A program made the translations under genes and the position numbers. Under the pieces are notes generated by a model. The model had not been told where the DNA came from and ran no database searches. It saw only the letters and a list, made by a program, of their open reading frames with translations. From NCBI GenBank assembly GCA_008694505.1, contig VZDJ01007747.1, positions 10,882,399 to 10,946,398 of the forward strand: a stretch of 64,000 nucleotides of DNA. Reading direction: 5' to 3'. Origin of the DNA: Cyanoderma ruficeps (lineage: Eukaryota > Chordata > Aves > Passeriformes > Timaliidae). This document shows positions 49,763-62,290 of the stretch, piece after piece (the stretch's first letter is position 1; each line of letters begins with the position of its first letter).

Positions 49763-49803
49763 CTGCATATGCAAATATGCAGAACTGCATATGCAAATAT
49801 GCA
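49763..49803. repeat. 22-bp x ~2 tandem repeat with two octamer motifs
   Basis: CTGCATATGCAAATATGCA occurs at 49763-49781 and 49785-49803 (period 22, no mismatch over 19 bases). Each copy contains the POU octamer ATGCAAAT (49769-49776 and 49791-49798), set in an inverted repeat GCATAT-GCAA-ATATGC. POU-domain factors bind the octamer. Any regulatory role here is inference. Confidence 0.9.
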
Positions 49804-50397
49804 TTCCCCAATATGTTTCTCTTGCAGCAGCTGGGTTTTTTTGGCCTTTATGTACAAATTATTGACTAAGAAAATGTCAAAATACTTTTATAAAAATCTT
49901 GTATGGAAAAAAAACCTGTGTACTATAAACATCTATACTGACAAGATTTATGTATAATCACTGCAGGTAATTTTGTTTATATTTTTTAAGGCGTAGCTTT
50001 TGAGCAATTTACTTACCTACACAGTGAATCAACAAATGTGTCACATCTGTGAACAGATTTTGAAGTGTTCACTTCAACATAAAAAACCTCATAGGTATTA
50101 GAAATCATTAATGTTCTGAAACTGACATATCTTGAAATTTTTACAAAAGATGTTCTTAATATAATCAGAAATGTTCGCTGTAGTCGCAAAAAAATTTAAT
50201 GCTAATTTAAAATATCAGTAGTTTTCTCACATAATGTCTGTAAATGGTTGAGGTTGCATTTATAATTATATAAAGTTTTTGGAAACAAGTTTGTGTAACT
50301 TTAGCTGAGTTCTGTGCCTGTGTTGGCTGCATTCCTTTAAATGTGATGTGCTTTGTTTTTTATCAGTTGTTATTGCTCTCTCTGCTCTCCTCATAGT

Positions 50398-50412
50398 GAT
50401 TCTATGATTCCA
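50398..50412 (+). mobile_element. Possible vestige of a CR1 3' terminus
   Basis: GTGATTCTATGATTCC resembles the terminal CR1 octamer repeats. The preceding bases do not clearly match CR1, so this may be chance. Confidence 0.25.
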
Positions 50413-53400
50413 TGCAGTTCGTAAATGGAGTAAGAGGAGTAGTACCAGGTGTAGAAATACGTAAAAATAACTTAATTTCTTCTTTATTTATTTATTTTTA
50501 AATCCTTAGATAAGAAAAGCTATGTTTTTCCACAAGATATGCATCCTAGGCTGTAACACATTTTTCTCTCCTCAGGAGATTCCTTAATTTATTGGTGTAG
50601 AACTAATTTATTGGAAAAAGAGATTCAAGCTTCAAATGTAATTTTTTTTCTTGGTGAAATGCTGTGCATTTGACAAAGACAATAATCTTTGAGTGTTGGA
50701 ATTATAATTATTTTTCATTTCCTTTGACCTTCTAATATTCTGGTTTCTAAATCACAGATGACAGTGTCTTTTTACCACTAGCATTAGTGCTTTATTGCAA
50801 AACAGTTTACACAACGTGGTGTAGAGTCAATATAGCAACTCTAAGTCCCAAAATCTACTTTCATCTCATCTGGCAGACAAGACAGAGATAGGAGCAAGAC
50901 TCCTGTGTGATGCTGAGCTGTCATAACAAATCCCAGCTTGGAGTTAAAGTGTAAATGTGTGTATTCATAAAAGCCTCATGTATACTTTAGAAGGTGGTTT
51001 AGAAACAAGTAAACTCCAAAATACAGTGCCATCTACACAATCTAAAACATTAAAGTGAAGAATCTTGTAAACACTGGATAAGTCACCATATGTGCAGATT
51101 TCAACCTGCATTTAAGCTATGCTGATTTTTTTCATATATTTGTCAAATTAAAAAAAAATGCACATTTTTTTCGAACGCAGTGGGCTGGTCACTAATACCT
51201 TTGTTACCTCTCGTGGATTCCAAATATGACATCTTGTTTTAAAAGTTTTTTCCCTGTCTCATCTGTCAATTCTTCACAAGAAAAAAATGTCCAGTTGAAT
51301 TAATAGACGAGTAGGTTTATTTTCATTTAATCACTCTGTAAAGAGTCTTTCCTCTAAAGCATTTTGCAGGGCATCGGGTAGAATGCCAGGGAACTGATTA
51401 CAAAGATACCCATAAAAGAAAAATACCAGTCTCATAATTCTGTATTGATTACCTAAGCATTAGTGACTGTGGCACATTGTGTAGCAGCACAAGTGTGAAT
51501 ACTCTTTAAAAATTTTGTTGGCTTCAACCTGACAGTTTTATTCTCACATTAGTAAATTGTCTCAAGAGAGCTGCCTTTTTCATGTCTAGAAATTCAGTTA
51601 GCATTAACAGAACAAATGTTACAATGCAGGCATACTCTTACCAACAACTGAGAAAGCATAATCTCCAGGTGACTAAAACTGCAGAGGAGCCTGTGTGTCT
51701 GGCTACTAAATAACTGAAAATGCTTTCCTGTAAATATTGTCAGTATTGTCTGTGAGGGCAAATGAATCAGTTTCCCTTATTCCTCACACCTACCCACGCC
51801 CCAGAATCCTGTGGTATGAGATTTCCAGATGACAAATAAGGGTATTTTTCATTATTAGAGACAGTTTGTGGCTGCAGACGTGCTTGCCTCATCTAATTCC
51901 TGTTGATTTTTGTTCTTGACCTTTACTGCTGTGCCTGCTGAATGCATATCTAAACTCTGGTTCATTCTAATATCCCAGATACCTCTTTTCATGATGAAGG
52001 CTCAGTTTTTTTAAAAGTAGTGCCATTTGGGCTGTACTAGCTTTCTTACCACTTATGCCATAAAAAGATCTCCAGAAATGCCAAAAATACTACTCCTTTT
52101 TTCCCTGCTCCCCTCTTTTTGTGGGTATCTAGTTTCTCTCAGCTGACAGCAGAATAGCACGCACATGGTTCCTCCTGGAGGAGGTACAAGTTTCACTACC
52201 CAGCTCCCTATTATTTCCCAGAAGCTTTGTATTTCAATGTCGAGGTAAGTCAGTTCTTTTGTAGGGCAAAGAATGCTTCAAATGAAACATGATTTATTTT
52301 TATTGGTGGTGGCCAACACACTACAGCGGAGCTCAGTAGGATTATAGTACACTTCCTTTTATACTAAATCAGACCAATGCTCCAGCCATTCTTGGTGTTC
52401 ATAAAGGTTTTGATCTAGGTATGGCCTGTACAAATGCAGAAACCTGGTGAACAATTAAAAACCAGCGTATCTGAAACCTCTGTGAAGCTATGTAGCCAGA
52501 TTAGAGCTTCATTATTTGTATTAATTTTTAAGTACCATTGTTTTTTCTTCTTTTCATGTGTGGTTGAGGGGGGGGAGTTGTCAGATGTTATTTCATGGTG
52601 TTCTTTTTTGAGCTGGGGAGAGAAGTTTCTTCACAGGAAACTTAAGACTATTTCCTTTTCATCTTGTTTATGAAAGCATTACAAGGAAAGTTGGGTTAAG
52701 AATAAAATTCAATTTCCTGTGAAAGCGACAGTAAATTAGAAAGCTATTTTATTTCCTTTGAACCAATAGGAGACATAAACAAAAAAAAATGTTGCCTTGA
52801 ATTGGCTTGTGGTACTTGTCTTCTGAAATAAAACTTTTGCAATGAAGTCTTTTTATTTATTCTGACATTACAGAATTCTTCAGTTTGAAACTAAAATAAG
52901 TAGCGTATATGCCAGTGAATTTAGTACTGAAATATTGAAAAATTATAGCTGAGATCAGAAAATCTGTAGTGTATTTAGCAGTGGTTGGACTCTTTAATAA
53001 ATTTGCTAACATAGACTTTTTTTTTCTTGGAATAAAAGAGTTTTAAAACATGTTAATTCATTTAAATTTGCTGATAATATCAATTCAGAATGCCCAAGTC
53101 TTTCATTTGCATGGAAGAATGAATGAGAATGTTAGTTTTGGAATGCACTTTTTAAAAAACATGCTCAGTTTCTAAATGTGCCTGCCTCAGTGGAGTATCA
53201 GCAGTGATTAAAGCCTGCGTGTGCATATGTGCATGTGTGTTCCTTTGTATCAAGGGAGCAGTTATCCAATTTGTGAGCAGAACTAATTTCAAAATGTGCG
53301 TCTGGAGCAGCAAGATTCTTCATTCCCACAGTTGTAGACTAGAAACTCGTTTGAACTTCTCTGTAAACTGCTTTTCCCTTTGAAGGCTTTGCATTTTTCA

Positions 53401-53581
53401 TTTGTTGTGAGTTACTGCCAGTGCCCGAACCCCAAGCGCCCACATTGTTGTGAATGTTTGCTGTTTGCATGATGTCTTTCACTTCAGTGGCACTCAATAT
53501 TATGTCAGGCTCAGCAGGCTATCCAAATATCTCCATAGTTTCAAATACAAATTTAGGAACAATTTTTTTATTTTGTTTTTT

Positions 53582-53616
53582 TACAAATTTGTAATTTGTA
53601 TTTTCAAATACAAATT
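53582..53616. repeat. Nested AT-rich palindrome and hairpin
   Basis: TACAAATTTGTA (53582-53593) is a perfect 12-bp palindrome. It abuts AATTTGTATTT (53593-53603), which pairs with AAATACAAATT (53606-53616). The word TTTCAAATACAAATTT also occurs about 65 bases upstream, so the patch appears to have grown by local copying. Confidence 0.85.
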
Positions 53617-53881
53617 TTGTCCTTGAATAAAAATTCGCGTGTACTTGCACTGTTTTCTGAATTGGTTGGTGTGCGAGGTGATAAAAGGAGATAGGAACCC
53701 AGGCCTGTAATATAAGATTAGTCCTTAGATCTTAGAAGTTTGGGGTGCTCAGATTTGTTTTGTGATTTTTTTTTCCTACTTATGTGGATGTTGATATTTG
53801 AAGATTTTACCTGTTCCTTACACATACCTTTTCTTCAAAGAAAAGAACACTGATTTAATATAATTGGCATAGACAGAAGTC

Positions 53882-53900
53882 ATATATATATATGTATGTA
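53882..53900. repeat. Short (AT)n / (GTAT)n run
   Basis: ATATATATATATGTATGTA, a short simple repeat. Confidence 0.8.
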
Positions 53901-56304
53901 TTTTTTATTGCTGTTATTCAAAATGCAGGGAAAGCTTTTTGAGAACTAAAGTGTTATAATATTATTAAAATAATTTTGGGAGTTCTTCAATAAGGCAAGG
54001 CTGTTCTTTCTGTAGTGTTCAACTTTGAAAAATCTAAGTATATTTGTCAAAGACAACTTCCTTCAAGCCAATACTTACATAGAACCATTACTTAAAACAC
54101 CGCCTGACATGCTTTTCTGGTGGATGAAATTTACTTTTACCAGACCTTTAAGTTATTAGGGTTTTTTAGACGATATTAAAGAAGATAGTAATTTTTTTTA
54201 ATAGTGCTGTGTAAGGTACACGTGGTGTAATTATTGACAGAGGCGGTACTGCATTTCTGCTTTTTAGACGTTTCTGTCTGCTGGCCACGTATTTGCCTCA
54301 CAAGGCCAAAACCCAACATCCTGGCTTGACAGTTCTGGATAAACGCTGTGGTGAGGTCTCTTAGTCCATCAGTGTCTCCAGCGAATTATACCAATGCCAA
54401 TATAATCATTCCCATCTTCAGCAGTTTGGTGAAGACAAATAGTTTCTCAGAGCTAACCTGCAAAAATTTATGTCATAGAGGTTCTGTGTGTGACTGAGTG
54501 CCTTTTGTGGTCCTGATGTGGTGTTGCTAAAATAACTTAGAAATCAGTTGGGTCTATATATTTGGTATATTATTAGGTGTTAAAGGACAGTGGTTATTAC
54601 CAGTCATTACAACAGAACTCTCCACAGGATGTAAAAGACTCTGAATGATAAAAAAATGTTCTTTAAAACATGAAAACATTTAACAGAATATAAATAAGGA
54701 ATTGTCAGGCTTGTATTTAGATTTGTCAGCAGGAATAAACTTCTTTAACCTAATAAAACACTAATATCGCCTCATTAACATTAAAGCAATGCTGTGAATA
54801 ATTGAAAACTGTAGATTGTCATCATCCTGTAACAGGAAAATATTTTCTATTTCTTTATTAGTAAAAAAGATTACAATATTTTTTCTAGATTCTTTTCGTT
54901 TCTATCATCCAAGGTGCTCAGCATACCTTTCTCCTGGTCTCAGTGCTGCTTTTTTTTGTTTTAATAGAAGCTCTAAACCAATGTGACTGAGGACGTAGCC
55001 TGAAGCTTACAGTTTCTGGAGCTCATTACTATTCTTTAGCACCAGACATGCATATAACATAAAGCAGGTGTGTTTCCTGTTTCACTGCATCTCTGCTTTA
55101 TCTGGCATCCTATACCTAAAGACAGCTTCACAGAAAAGACTATTTAGTGCGTATGTTTGAAAATGTATAATTTAAATTATTACTCTGAATACCATAAATA
55201 CATAGATTAAAACAAATAATTTTCCTGTGCGGTGTGTTTGTTGAGAGAGTGTTCTGCATAGAGATGGTGTGATATTTAGGACTACATTTAGTCAGACCTT
55301 TAGACTGTGCCATATTTGGATAGCAGATTAAGGCAGGCTTCCTAACTTGTTCAGGTAGCTGTAGCAAGAGAGAGAGTGAAGCACTGTGACTGGTATGTCA
55401 AAGCAGAGAAATTGTCTGTTTGCCAGCATTTGTGAGAATTGTCTTTAATCTTGTAATTCATAACAATATTGCTCATCCTGAAATGTCTGGTATTGTTGTT
55501 AAAACTCAGCCAGTGAAAATGTCACATAGACACTGAATTTCTGGTTTTCTTTATAAGCAAAGTCACGTATAATTATCACTGCAAGCTCATTTTAGTGCTA
55601 TTGTTCTAGTTGAGCATTTTTCACTGCTAAGAGCATTTGCTGTCTTCATAGCTTTTGGTTTTTGGCTTAATTAAAAAAGCATTATATGAAACTATATCAA
55701 ATATATATATCATTACCGACTGGAAATCCTTTAACTTAATTAACTTCTATGCATTTTACTCATGTGTTCACACAGAGCTTTTAATTTTTTCTTGCTCACT
55801 GTATGAGACAGCATTAATTAGGTCAAATGATACCTGGGGATATACAGAGGGACAGTAAAGTTATAACCTGGGAAAAAGCTCTTTGCAGCCCACACTGTAG
55901 GGATGTTGCCTCAGGATCCTAGGTACTAAGTGATGGGTCAGAAAGTCCTGCTTCTGGTGATCCTGGGATTCTCCAGGTTCACATCACTGTGATGTGTACA
56001 GAAATTCAGGCACTGCAACAGAAATCTTGAGGTCAAAGAGGATCATACTGTCTTTGGGAAGATTAGCAGATCAAGATAAATTTGGAAAAGCAAAGAAAAT
56101 TCCTTTATGTTTCTGAGAGATACAGCAGTTTTAACATTTTTTGTGGGAATACTTTGCTGATGTTAGCAGACTTCCTTAAAATCACAGGACTGAGGGAATT
56201 TTCCAACATGTTACACTAAACCTGTGGCCAGAGGGAAAACAAAACCAATTATTATTTTTTTAAAATTATGTTTTTAAAATTATTTTACATTCCAGGACCT
56301 GGAG

Positions 56305-56394
56305 TGGGTGGTTTTTTATTTGTTGTTAATGATTGGGGGTTGAGGATGTGTGTTTTGTGGACTTTTTGTTTCTTTGGGTGGTGGGGTTTTTTTA
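56305..56394 (+). repeat. G/T-rich strand-biased tract
   Basis: About 90 bases made almost only of G and T, with runs such as GGGGGTTGAGG and GGGTGGTGGGG. It is low-complexity sequence with no coding signal. Confidence 0.75.
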
Positions 56395-57147
56395 TGCATG
56401 TCTTGGATAACGTAGAAAATGTGTTTGTGAACTGGCTAATATAATGCCAAATGAGAAATTAACTTCTGTATTAGTGATATCTTGACATTACTGGCATTTA
56501 AAATATGTGTGCTTTAAATGTTTATGCAAAAATAGTAGGGCTTTTGCTTTGTGGGATGTTTTTCCCCCTTTACAAGGAACTACAATATTCATAGTCGATG
56601 GTGCTTAAAGCAGCTTGGAAGAGGAATAGAAGGGAGGTGGGTACTCTTGCTGCTAATCGTTAACAGGAAATAATTCGATGGGAAAAACACATGGAGGAAG
56701 CAGGACAAGATGATTAGCATGGGCTACAGTGTGCTGGCAGTTTTTGCCAGCCCAAATGGCACAAGATGGAAATCTGTCTGCCTGAATTGAACTGTGAAAG
56801 TGAATAAAAAGATATAACTGTCTGTAAATGCCACCTTTCCCACGAGATAGGTTGTCTGTGTGTAATGGAGGCCAGAGAAACAAGAATTACATGAAAAAGT
56901 TCTTTATCTTGCTGAAAACAGAGTGATTGGTAGAGTAATTACCTTGCAAAGGGCAGTGAAATGAACACTGAGGAAACAGATGTTATAGCAGTAATGTGTT
57001 GGGAGTCCAGAAACTTGTCAGTGTGAGCAATAATCCATTGGAAATGACTGAGAAAAAACTGTAATTCTATTGCAGCACTCACTAAGGAACTGCACACAGA
57101 TTTCTCAGTTATTTTCTCAAGTGTTGCCAAAATTTAGCAGTACAATA

Positions 57148-57180
57148 TCTTCTGTATTTCTTCTGTATATCTTCTGTATA
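57148..57180. repeat. 11-bp x 3 tandem repeat
   Basis: The unit TCTTCTGTAT(T/A) is repeated three times in a row. Confidence 0.9.
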
Positions 57181-57491
57181 AGGTGTATTTCAATTTGATA
57201 ATGAGCTGCTAGTTTATCTAAATGACCCCAACAGAGAATGCTGTGTTGGGTATCAACAGGTGAACAAGTTTCAGGATTTGACGTAGCAATGTGTGATACT
57301 TTAGATCACACCTATAAATAAGGAAAAAGACCCAACAAAGGGATTGTGTGTGAAGGGGCATTTTTATTTTGAGATTTTCAGAGATTTTTTTCCCCTGGTG
57401 ACGTTTTGGTCCTCTGTAGCCAGGACAACTAACTTCTGATGCAATTTAGAAAAACTTAAAATTTTGCTCTGAAATTATTTCATTATTGTGT

Positions 57492-57515
57492 CAGGACTGG
57501 AGACAGGACTGGAGC
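57492..57515. repeat. 12-bp x 2 tandem repeat
   Basis: CAGGACTGGAGA is followed directly by CAGGACTGGAGC. Confidence 0.85.
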
Positions 57516-60500
57516 CAAGGCTGTATCAGTAAGATTATTATCAGTTCTTAACACTTCTGCTTGCCCATGGCTATTCACTCCTAATATTACTGCACCTGGC
57601 ACATAGAGGCCTCTGTGTCCGTCTAACCAGAAAATAATAAAGTCCCCATATCCATTCACACTGATAAACTAATAGTTTTCTGTTGCAGTATTCGTCCAGT
57701 CCTCTGTGAAGAACTTCATTGGACTAATGGTAATTTTCTGATCCTTTTTGCTAGTGCAAAAGGTACTTGCTTTGCTGTGTTTACACGTTCAGTTTTTGAT
57801 CCTTGCAAAGACAAGAACATACTGACATTGTTTGCACTTTCTTCCAAATTTGAGCACTGCTTAGCTGCTTAGACTTGTTTTCCCTTGCTGCTGTTCTTGT
57901 TGCTTGACATAAATGAGCTGGGTTTTGTCTTTTTGGTTTGAATGTAGATTTTTTAGTCCTATTTGCTTTTCTTGCTCAGGAGTATTTCTTGCAGTACTTT
58001 GCATTAAATGTCCATAGCATTGCCCATGGCACAGTGTGGTTTCTGTCAACTTCTTCATACACATTAAACAAGAACTAGTGGCTGTAAACTGTTGCAAGGA
58101 AATGAAATGTGGATTGTATTTTTGTGTGAATTTCCAGAGACAGTTTCAGGCTTTGCCTCTTTGTGTGCTATTACTCCAGAACAGTTTGTTTTTTGTTTTT
58201 TTTTACAAATGCTATAAACTTTTTTCCCTTAGCCTTCTCTTATCTCATTGGGTCTCAGGTTGCTTATAAGATAAGAAAATATCAGCACACTTGTCTGGCA
58301 CATTCTGATAGTTTTTGACACATAATGCCAGAATGTGTCTCTCGGTATGTTTTGGGCTGGAGCAGTCTGGTCATGATTTATATACTTGGTAGTCTGGAAG
58401 ATTTTTAGGCAGATGGCAGTATTTCTGAAAATTGACACATTCTTAACATGTTCCTTTTAAGTTAACTGATACCTTAGTGCCCATTAATTAAAAAAAGAAA
58501 AAGTGCATTAGAATCAGTTCTATGTTCATTAAGAAGCATTATCTTTTTACTAGTGCCCAATAATAATTTGAAATGCTATGTGAATTTGCTTTTTTTCCCC
58601 AAGAAATTTCTGTTATTTCAGAGACAATTTTACTTAATATTCTAATTGAACACTGTTTCAGCTTTCTCTCTATTTCCAGAAATTGCATATAGTCGTGAAG
58701 CTTGACTTAACAATGCCTATAGTCTAATCTGCCTATCATGATTTCTGCATAAGACAGGAACCAGTTCCAACAACTAGTTTAAATGTCTCAAGCCTTGTAA
58801 TAGTACTCTTCTTGCCTTATATTCTGAATATATGTGATCACAGGGTCAGAAGTATAAATTGTTTTAGTTTGCAGAGAGGTTGTTGCTTAGACACGTGCCA
58901 GTTTTTGCATGGTAATAAGTCAATTTGTTGTTGTATGTTAATCTGTTATTTTTCTATTTTAAAAGTATAATGAAAACTTGATAGGTTGAAATACATTTGC
59001 ATAAACTGTTATAGGTAAAATTCATGAATCTTCTTCTTTCTGAGTTTGTAATGAGACATGAAAATTCTAATGAGACTTTCTCAAATGAAAGAGGTTCTTA
59101 ATATGATGCTATGAATGTAGCTGTGAAATGCATTATGAGAAATGGAACAAAACCAGAATAAGATAGTTTTTCTCTAATAAGAGATTTTTAAAAACAACCA
59201 ACCAACCTTCTCTGTCGGGACAGCCTCTTACACTCTTTCTTCTCTTAATCCAGACTCCATTGAAGTCACTTTTGGAAAAAGATCAGCAATGGAGAAATCA
59301 ATGGGGAATTTTATAAATTCAGTCTATAGACAGAGGGATTTGCTGGCTTAATGTAAAGAAAGGGCCAAGGCAAGGCTTTGAGTGCTGGCACCCACAATGT
59401 GGTGTTGGTTTTTCAGCTACCAGTGCATCAACAGGATTCAGGGCTTAGAATGACTGGTCACCACGGCCAAATTTGTTTGGAAATGGCTATATTGATTTGA
59501 GGGTTTGGAGAGTTTGGCACCTGGTGTATCAGTTAATTTTTTAGACAGAGAATGATGTCTCACCAAGTTTACTTACCGGTGTAGATACAGGTTAAATGAG
59601 GGACTGCAAATCAAATAATCAGCTCACCTTTGTTCATCTTTATTAGCTAATGGTGAATTTATGTACTTCATATTCTAGTTTAGCATACACAGTGTAAATA
59701 CTGGTTTCTTTGAACTGAATTTAAAATTTGGACTCTGATTTTAGCTTGTGATATCTGAAAAGTGTTGCTCACAGCATTATGTGCTTAAGCAACCTGTTGT
59801 AACAGAGACAATAAGAAAATCTAGGTATAGATTATTTTTTGAAGTTACAAGCAATAGCACAAAAGATAATTTCTGTTATGAAAGACTGTTGCAATTATAG
59901 GATACCAATCAAAATCTTTAATGTCATAAATATTGATAGAAAAGTAATTTATTTTAAAATCAAGACATTCCTAAAGGGGATGCAAAATGAATGGATATCA
60001 GAAAACCTGAATAACTGGACAATTTTCCAGAAACTCTTGTGTAAAACAGAACTGCTGAATCCATGCTGTCATCTCCTCTCAATGATGCCTGGTGTGCCAG
60101 CGCAGCTAAAAGAGTACATTTATCTCCCTACACCTCATTTGAATCCCTTATTAATGCTGACATCTGTTCAAATCTTAATTACCACATTACCACAAATAGT
60201 CCCTTGTCAAATCTAACCTAATTTAAAAATAGCTCAAAAACACAAGTGCAAAATGTGTCTCTATGTAACACAATGATGTTTTATTAATAAAGTAAATGGA
60301 TACATAATTTGCATAGTATCAAACCCATCGAGATTACAAAACTTTTTATTCAATTTATGGCAATTTTTTGCCATGACAATTTATATTGTTGGTAACTTTT
60401 GTATATATGAAAACTTACTCAAATGCGTTATACTTGGAAAAATGTCCATTATCTTCCTAGAAAAACGTTTTTGTATGATAGACAGTTGTTTTGTAGTTAA

Positions 60501-60730
60501 GTGTCTCTAGCTGATATCTTGCATAGAACTGCAAACAGCATTGTTGAAAAAAAACCCAAAACACAAAGACATTTTTGTGCTATTTTTATGATACATAAAT
60601 ATTGAGCACATTGTCATGTTTTGTGAAATGAGTAACTGAGTAGCAGAACCAGAATGTTAGCATACTTCCCCTTTAAAGAAAAAGAGTAAATCAATGGCCT
60701 TTCTTGATGTGCATGTTTTCAGATGCATTG

Positions 60731-60749
60731 AAAGACCTTAAAGGTCTTT
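60731..60749. repeat. 8-bp hairpin
   Basis: AAAGACCT pairs with AGGTCTTT across the loop TAA. Confidence 0.8.
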
Positions 60750-61670
60750 ACCAGGTGTATGTAGCTCCAGATGTGCTTACCAAAAGTTATCATACTGTCT
60801 ATTTTTTTTCAATTATATTGTTTGAGCCTTTGCATAGTATCGTAGGCTTTACCTATCAGGTGAAGTGACAATATCTTAGAAAGTCAAAATGACAGCAAAA
60901 GTCAAAATTTGCTCCTTAGGGTTATATAGATGAACTGTAGTGCTTTCAGGTGCCCTTGATCAGCTGGAAAAGAGATGCTGAGAATCTCAAAGATGTGTTA
61001 GGCTAAGAATGAATGCCCTCTGGTATACTGCTCATCAGATTGTAACTAAACAAAAACCCAAAAAAAGTGAAATGGACAGGGTAAAAGTATCTGTATACCT
61101 GGACTCTCTGCCTGGCTTTTAGAGATTGGTTACCAAGGCTAGTATCCAATTTGGTATTGTTCAGTATCACCTCAGCCCAGCTGTTGACAAAATAAGAGCT
61201 GTATTTGAAGCTTATAAATTGCCCTTGCTACATGGGTCATTGCTTTTGTGAAAAGTTTTGAGGCAAAATCTACCAGATTGGATTTGAGACTTTTATAATC
61301 CCTAAGGTTTATTTTGGTTTCAGCTAATCTGTGCAAAGGGGCTTTATTAATAGTTCTATCAAAAAAAAATCAAAATCCAATCACTTTGTAGACTATGACT
61401 ATAAAAAGTCAGTCATTCTTGTATCAAGTTAAGTGAAACTGCTCCAGAGCAGAACAGGAAGTTGGTTGTTTCCAAATGGGGTATTCTGAGGAGTTGAAGG
61501 AATTCAGAAGTCTGAGAAGCAGTATCAGCAAGCACTTCCAGCCAGTGCACCAAGGGAGTACTTTGTTGAAATAGTCCAAAAATTGCTTGAAAAGGTACCC
61601 AGCCAAGCTGCTCTGTCACCTTCTTCCTCATCTGCTCAGGGGAGAGAAAATATAGTGAAAGACCCAAGTG

Positions 61671-62290
61671 TCAAGATCAGACAGGGGGAGATCACTCACC
61701 AATTACCATTATGGGGAAACCAGACTCAGCTGGGGAAATGGCTTTATTACTAAAATAAATCCTTCCACAGGCTCAAGTGTGGGATCCTCTGTCCATGGTA
61801 CCACAGGCCTTGCCAGAAGCCTGTTCAAGCACAGGCTTAGCATGGAGTCATAGCCTCTTTTGGGCAGAGCAGATGAGTGCTGCTCTGGCCTGGATTCCTC
61901 AGTGGGCTGCAGGTGAAAACCTGTTCTGCCATAGACCTTCAAGGGCTGCAGGGGCACAGCTGCCTCACTGTGACCACAGGCTGAGAGGAATCACTGCTCC
62001 TGTACCTGGAGCACTACTCCAGCTCCTGCTTTACTGACCTTGGTGTCTGCAAGGCTCTTGCTCAGACTTTCTCTCTCAACTCTCTGGCTGCAGTTGGACA
62101 GTGCCTTTTCCCCCTTATCACATCTGTTATGTGTTATCACCATTGCTGATGGCCTTGGACAGCAGCAGGTCCGTCTTGGATCCAGCTGCCATTGGCCCTG
62201 TCAGACTTGGGGAAGCTTCTGGCAGCTTCTCACAGAAGCCACTCCTGTGACCCTCCCACTACCAAAACCAGGCCATGCAAACCCAAATAC
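61671..62290. mobile_element. Internally deleted avian LTR-type element
   Basis: The left part (TCAAGATCAGACAGGGGGAG, ATCACTCACCAATTACCATT) and the right part (TTACTGACCTTGGTGTCTGC, CAGCAGGTCCGTCTTGGATC, GGAAGCTTCTGGCAGCTTCT, CACAGAAGCCACTCCTGTGA, CTACCAAAACCAGGCCATGC) match the two ends of a dispersed bird element of endogenous-retrovirus type as I recall it. Full copies have several hundred more bases in the middle. Here the join lies near 61755-61765, so an internal deletion is likely. The middle carries degenerate repeats of a 'ctgttcaagcac...' type. The minus strand is probably the sense strand, but I am not sure, so no strand is given. The family name is not known to me with certainty. 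Confidence 0.65.

Larger units (their letters stand above)
45680..61670. other. Long unique-looking non-coding stretch (16 kb)
   Basis: No gene, RNA gene or sizeable dispersed repeat was recognised. It is AT-rich, with small simple repeats and inverted repeats listed separately and one exon-like segment at 52143-52244. The low repeat load fits bird introns or gene deserts. Confidence 0.5.

Noticed and set aside
59839..60216. 125-codon plus-strand open frame
   Set aside because: AT-rich, I/K/L/N-rich peptide with no domain. It fits a chance frame.
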